Source of the DNA: Rhyzopertha dominica
Taxonomy: Eukaryota > Arthropoda > Insecta > Coleoptera > Bostrichidae
Assembly: GCA_025024175.1 (NCBI GenBank)
Contig: QCXZ01000053.1
Span: 682,001-746,000 of the forward strand
Length of the DNA stretch: 64,000 bases
Reading direction: 5' to 3'
Part shown: one piece after another, positions 59,961-64,000 of the stretch
Position numbering within the stretch: position 1 is the stretch's first letter
Layout of the letters: each line of letters starts with the position of its first letter
The notes under the pieces: generated by a model
Told to the model about the DNA's origin: nothing
Databases searched by the model: none
What the model saw: only the letters and a program-made list of their open reading frames with translations
Translations under genes and position numbers: made by a program

Positions 59961-61442
59961 GATACTTTCTAATGAAAGTGGTACCCATTAAAAATAATTA
60001 GTACTTTTTTATCTTTTCAGGTAGAACTAGAGTTAGATAGTTGTAAAACACTGTATTTTGATATAAAATAATGCCATGATAATATTTCTGTGTGCTACTA
60101 AACTATTTCGGTTGTTTCAACAGGAAGGAGCCATATCCGAATGAAGACCGAGAGCCGAAGCATGTGTCTCCATTTTCTCTAACTCCAGCTGTTCCTGTTA
60201 CAAGGGCTTACATCACTGGTTGTACCNTAGGGNGAAAGCGACAACCAGGCTGCAAACGATCAACTACAAGAACTGTCGTGCTTCATTAAAAAAAAACGGT
60301 TCTTTTCAGAATCATAAATCGCATCCAGCGATAAAGCTTTCGTTGTCGTGTCTGTCCGTCTGTGTTTCCTTCCCTAACGCAATTAGTAATTGAGAAATTA
60401 ATACTTACTTAAATTTAACAACTACTTTCCACTAAATATATATGTCATTTTGGGAACTTTTTTCGGAAGAAAATTTTTAATTGCTTCCGATGAGCCGGGG
60501 AAGTGTGGGAACATGAGGGTAAAGAGCGACGGAGGCCTGGGCAGTGGAGAAGTCCCATGATTTCTTAAGGGAAACCAGAGAAAACTTCAAATGCAAATAT
60601 CTCACAAATGGCTAGTCGTAGAGCGAAAGGGGCAAATTTGTCATTGGACTACTCACCCGGGTGACCACATATTTGCAGCTACCTACTAATTAGAAAATTC
60701 GTCCTGGTAAGTTGTCCTCTTGTAGATCGCTCCCAAACTAGTCCTGCAAGTTCATGTTTATCTTGCATCCCTGGATTCCAAACAAGCACATCCATCTTGT
60801 CACTGTTTCGCTGTGTTGCAGCTCATCAGTGTGGTGCAGGCATGGAATAGCAATCAAGATTACCTTGATTACTACCCAAAACCAACCACAGACAGTGGCA
60901 TGACATACATTACACATCTGTTGAAAATTACGAACTTGAAATGTTCCCATTTCATGTTATAGCCTTGTCAGTTGGTAAAATTACTTATATAATCAATTAA
61001 TTTTGACTTCCTNAAGCGAANTCTGGCTTTANTTGGTCACTAGATGCAATGATTCCCTTTGAAAGTGGTCCAAAATCATAAACTTCCACCCAAAATACAT
61101 TGGTATGCGGATTATGAACAAAAAGCAGGTTCCACCGAAAAAGCAAATAAAAATTATTATTATTGCCGATACCACTATTTTGTACACAGGGCGTGAAAAA
61201 GCATTAATTATAGCATCTTTTTTTGTATTCAACAATTGTCTGATAAATACAAAAATTTAAAGGACAATAGAGAGTTTTTTCTGGAAGCTATTTTACAAAT
61301 GCTGAACCACAAGAAAGTAAGATACCAGCAAATGCAAATTTCAACATCTACTTGAAAATACAAAAAAGTACCAATATTGGTGATGAATGTATCGAACAAA
61401 AACCACAGTGTATTGATTATTTCTTAGCTATTCTATACAGAA
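59961..61442. other. Spacer between the two opposed satellite arrays
   Basis: About 1.5 kb of mostly non-satellite sequence. A pyrimidine tract ending in CAG lies near 60,020. A 65-codon frame at 60,092-60,289 has no known domain. A diverged relative of the 388-982 repeat lies at about 61,030-61,150 (TTGGTCACTAGATGCAA and GAAAGTGG words), in the same orientation as at the left end. N bases occur near 60,227-60,233 and 61,013-61,033. Confidence 0.5.
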
Positions 61443-63065
61443 AAACAGTTTTTAAAAGCATTAATTAATTTACTAAATACAGAGCGAAGTCTTAAGACAA
61501 AATGAAATTTCGGTTTATTCAAGACCATTTCCTTATGTAAATCTCTTAAATATAAACCTAATTGAAATTATTGCATACCAAAAGAGACAGCCTTTTCTAG
61601 TGAATTCAACATGGTTATCAGTTTTAAAAAGCATCAATTAATTTACCACATACAGAGCGAAGTCTTAAGACAAAACAAAATTTCGGTTTATTCAAGATCA
61701 TATGGTTATATAACTCTGTTATATACACACCTAATTGAAATTATTACATACCAAAAGATACAGCATTTGATAGTGATTTCAGCATGGGTAAGAGTTTTTA
61801 AAAGCATCAATTAATTTACTAAATACAGAGCGAAGTCTTAAGACAACACGAAATTTCGGTTTATTTAAGAACATTTCCTTATATAAATCTCTTAAATATA
61901 CACCTAATTCAAATTATTACATACCAAAAGAGACAGTCTTTTATAGTGAATTCAACATGGCTAACAGTTTTTAAAAGCATCAATTAATTTACCACATACA
62001 GAGCAAAGTCTTAAGACAAAACGAAATTTCAGTTTATTCAAGACCATTTGCTTATATAACTCTGTTATATACACACCTAATTGAAATTGTTATATACCAA
62101 AAGATACAGTGTATTATAGTGATTTCAACATGGGTAAGAGTTTTTAAAAGCATCAATTAATTTACCAAATACAGAGCAAAGTCTTAAGACAAAACGAAAT
62201 TTCAGTTTATTCAAGATCATTTGCTTATATAACTCTGTTATATACACACCTAATTGAAATTATTATATATCAAAAGATACAGCGTTTTATAGTGATTTTA
62301 ACATGGGTAAGAGTTTTTAAAAGCATCAATTAATTTACCAAATACAGAGCAAAGTCTTAAGACAAAACGAAATTTCAGTTTATTCAAGACCATTTGCTTA
62401 TATAACTGTTATTTACACACCTAATTGAAATTGTTATATACCAAAAGATACAGTGTATTATAGTGATTTCAACATGGGTAAGAGTTTTTAAAAGCATCAA
62501 TTAATTTACCAAATACAAAGCAAAGTCTTAAGACAAAACAAAATTTCGNTTTATTCAAGACCATTTCCTTATGTAAATCTCTTAAATATACACCTAATTG
62601 AAATTATTACATACCAAAAGATACAGTGTTTTATAGTGAATTCAACATGGCTAACAGTTTTTAAAAGCATCAATTAATTTACCAAATACAGAGCGAAGTC
62701 TTAAGACAAAACAAAATTTCAGTTTATTCAAGATCATTTGCTTATAAGACTCTGTTATATACACACCTAATTGAAATTATTACATACCAAAAGATACAGC
62801 GTTTTATAGTGAATTCAACATGGCTAACAGTTTTTAAAAGCATCAATTAATTTACCAAATACATATCGAAGTCTTAAGACAAAACGAAATTTCGCTTTGG
62901 TCAAATCATATGCTTATATAACTCTGTTATATATAAACCTAATTGAAATTATTACATACCAATAGAAACAGCGTTTGATAGTGATTTCAACATGGGTAAG
63001 AGTTTTTAAAAGCATCAATTAATTTACTAAATACAAAGCGAAGCCTAAGACAAAGTTAAAAATTG
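61443..63065 (-). repeat. Inverted satellite array, about 9 monomers of ~172 bp
   Basis: This is the same monomer family as 54,651-59,960 but reversed (GTCTTAAGAC palindrome preserved, AGTTTTTAAAAGCATCAATTAATTTACC at each unit). Both subfamilies are present and mixed, without the homogeneous centre seen on the other arm. It abuts copy C of the core at the same junction that joins copy B to its array. One N lies at about 62,549. Confidence 0.92.
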
Positions 63066-64000
63066 CCTTAAACGACTTTCACTTGCAGATTTTTAACTTC
63101 GTGACATATAAAGCTAACTGGAAGTATTGCTGATGTACCGATGAAGTGGTGCAGATCCCAGATCCTCTCCTATTACCTGGTGGTGTAATTTTCAACCCCT
63201 TTCTAGGAATATCTTCGTTCTGTCTACATTTTGCTACAAAACGTATTAGCATAGCCTGGTTTGATTCTACCTCCTGTTCAGCGCTTGAAAGGAGCAAATC
63301 CCATCCCAAGAAATAACTGGCCATCTTCGTCCTGCAGAAAGAAAAATAATGTAGAGTACAACCTGAATTGTGTTATGATTTATAGTTATAGATGTCTAAT
63401 TTTTATTAAATGAATTAATAGGCCTGTTTTAAGTTTGTCTTGCTAAGTATGTAGAACTTTTGAAATTGCTCCATTGCTTTCCAAAATATATGTCAAATGT
63501 GGGTAAGGATTCGGTAATTTACTGTTCAAAAACTAAAAACAGTTTAACGAATTCAGTTTGTGCTTGTGTAATGATAGACAATGATCTACTGCTTTGCTTT
63601 TAGCTTCAAATTTCACTGATAACTTTCACCAAACAAATTAAAGCATATCAGTCGGCATTGATTGTCCTGCCTATAAAATAGAACTAAAGACGTAATAATT
63701 TTTTCTCCGGAAACCTTTTTATAACCACATCACCTTTATTGATTTAGGTTCACTGTTGTGAAACACCCGTACAGTCGATTGTTGTTTAGTTTCTTGTTCA
63801 TATTGATTGAAATGTCACCCCCGTTTGACACCAAATACGCCAGGATTTATGTAAAAATCTTGGAAATGACGCCCAATTTGATAAATCGAAAATTGATGAT
63901 TTCTCACAAAATTAAAACTGATATCCAAAATCGGTGTCCATAATCTGTTAGATGAGAAAATTCTACCCCTGTTTGACACCAAATACGTTATGGTTTGTGT
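63066..64000 (-). mobile_element. Repeat core, copy C (runs off the window)
   Basis: This is the inverted counterpart of copy B, highly similar along the short ORF, the TATA-like word, and the segment ending with the TCAAACAGGGG and CACCGATTTT words. Relative to B it lacks about 165 bp. The copy continues beyond 64,000, so its outer end is not seen. Confidence 0.8.
63079..63324 (-). CDS. Short ORF of repeat core, copy C (81 codons)
   Basis: The frame is full length and of the same length as copy B, beginning MASYFLGWDLLLSSAEQEVE and ending LALYVTKLKICK, with an acceptor-like TTTCTGCAG just upstream. Its origin and function are unknown. Confidence 0.5.
   Translation of the reverse strand: MASYFLGWDLLLSSAEQEVESNQAMLIRFVAKCRQNEDIPRKGLKITPPGNRRGSGICTTSSVHQQYFQLALYVTKLKICK

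Noticed and set aside
54651..63065. CRISPR-like regular repeats
   Set aside because: Monomers of ~172 bp abut each other without unique spacers, in a eukaryotic setting. This is satellite DNA.

Overview
The window reads as nuclear DNA of an insect. It is AT-rich and intergenic space is abundant. Coding exons are split by GT-AG introns, many only about 50-80 bp long, and decayed Tc1/mariner transposons are scattered throughout. It contains a Galpha gene of the Gv class, which fruit flies are reported to have lost, so the source is probably not a fly. A beetle is my guess, not a demonstrated fact. Isolated N bases, two of them inside exons, mark unresolved positions.

Layout. 1-11,672 is intergenic. 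It holds a tandem duplication (388-982), a transposase-like fragment (1,725-2,000), a patch of CAAACAAA/TTTGTTTG palindromes (about 7,205-7,740) and a mariner/IS630-type fossil (about 8,015-8,694). 11,673-42,219 (+) is one gene: a membrane-anchored CLCA-family protein (calcium-activated chloride channel regulator) of 1,175 codons in seven exons. Its signal-peptide exon is separated from the rest by a 22-kb first intron that carries four internally deleted Tc1/mariner fossils. Intron 5 holds a tandem array of alternating ~172-bp monomers. 44,584-45,972 (+) is a compact five-exon Galpha gene whose features fit Galpha-v. 48,440-50,036 (-) is synaptogyrin, four exons found, last short exon not found. 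The Galpha and synaptogyrin genes converge on a gene-free 2.5 kb.

From about 50,395 to the right edge the window is dominated by one repeat system. A core of about 0.8 kb carries a TATA-like box, a pyrimidine-rich splice-acceptor-like tract and a short ORF of about 80 codons, and it is joined to a ~172-bp satellite. The core occurs three times: 50.6-51.4 kb (-), 53.5-54.65 kb (+) and 63.07-64.0 kb (-). The second and third copies face each other and are each followed inward by satellite, about 30 monomers on the left arm and about 9 on the right. This makes a palindrome-like structure of roughly 10.5 kb around a 1.5-kb spacer. It does not match any element family I recognise and is the best candidate here for something undescribed.

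The three host genes do not form an operon or shared pathway. They are a CLCA-type surface protein with a PDZ-ligand tail, a membrane-attached G-protein alpha subunit and a synaptic-vesicle tetraspan protein. The CLCA protein has lost both signature metal sites of its family: the HExxH zinc motif and the MIDAS motif.
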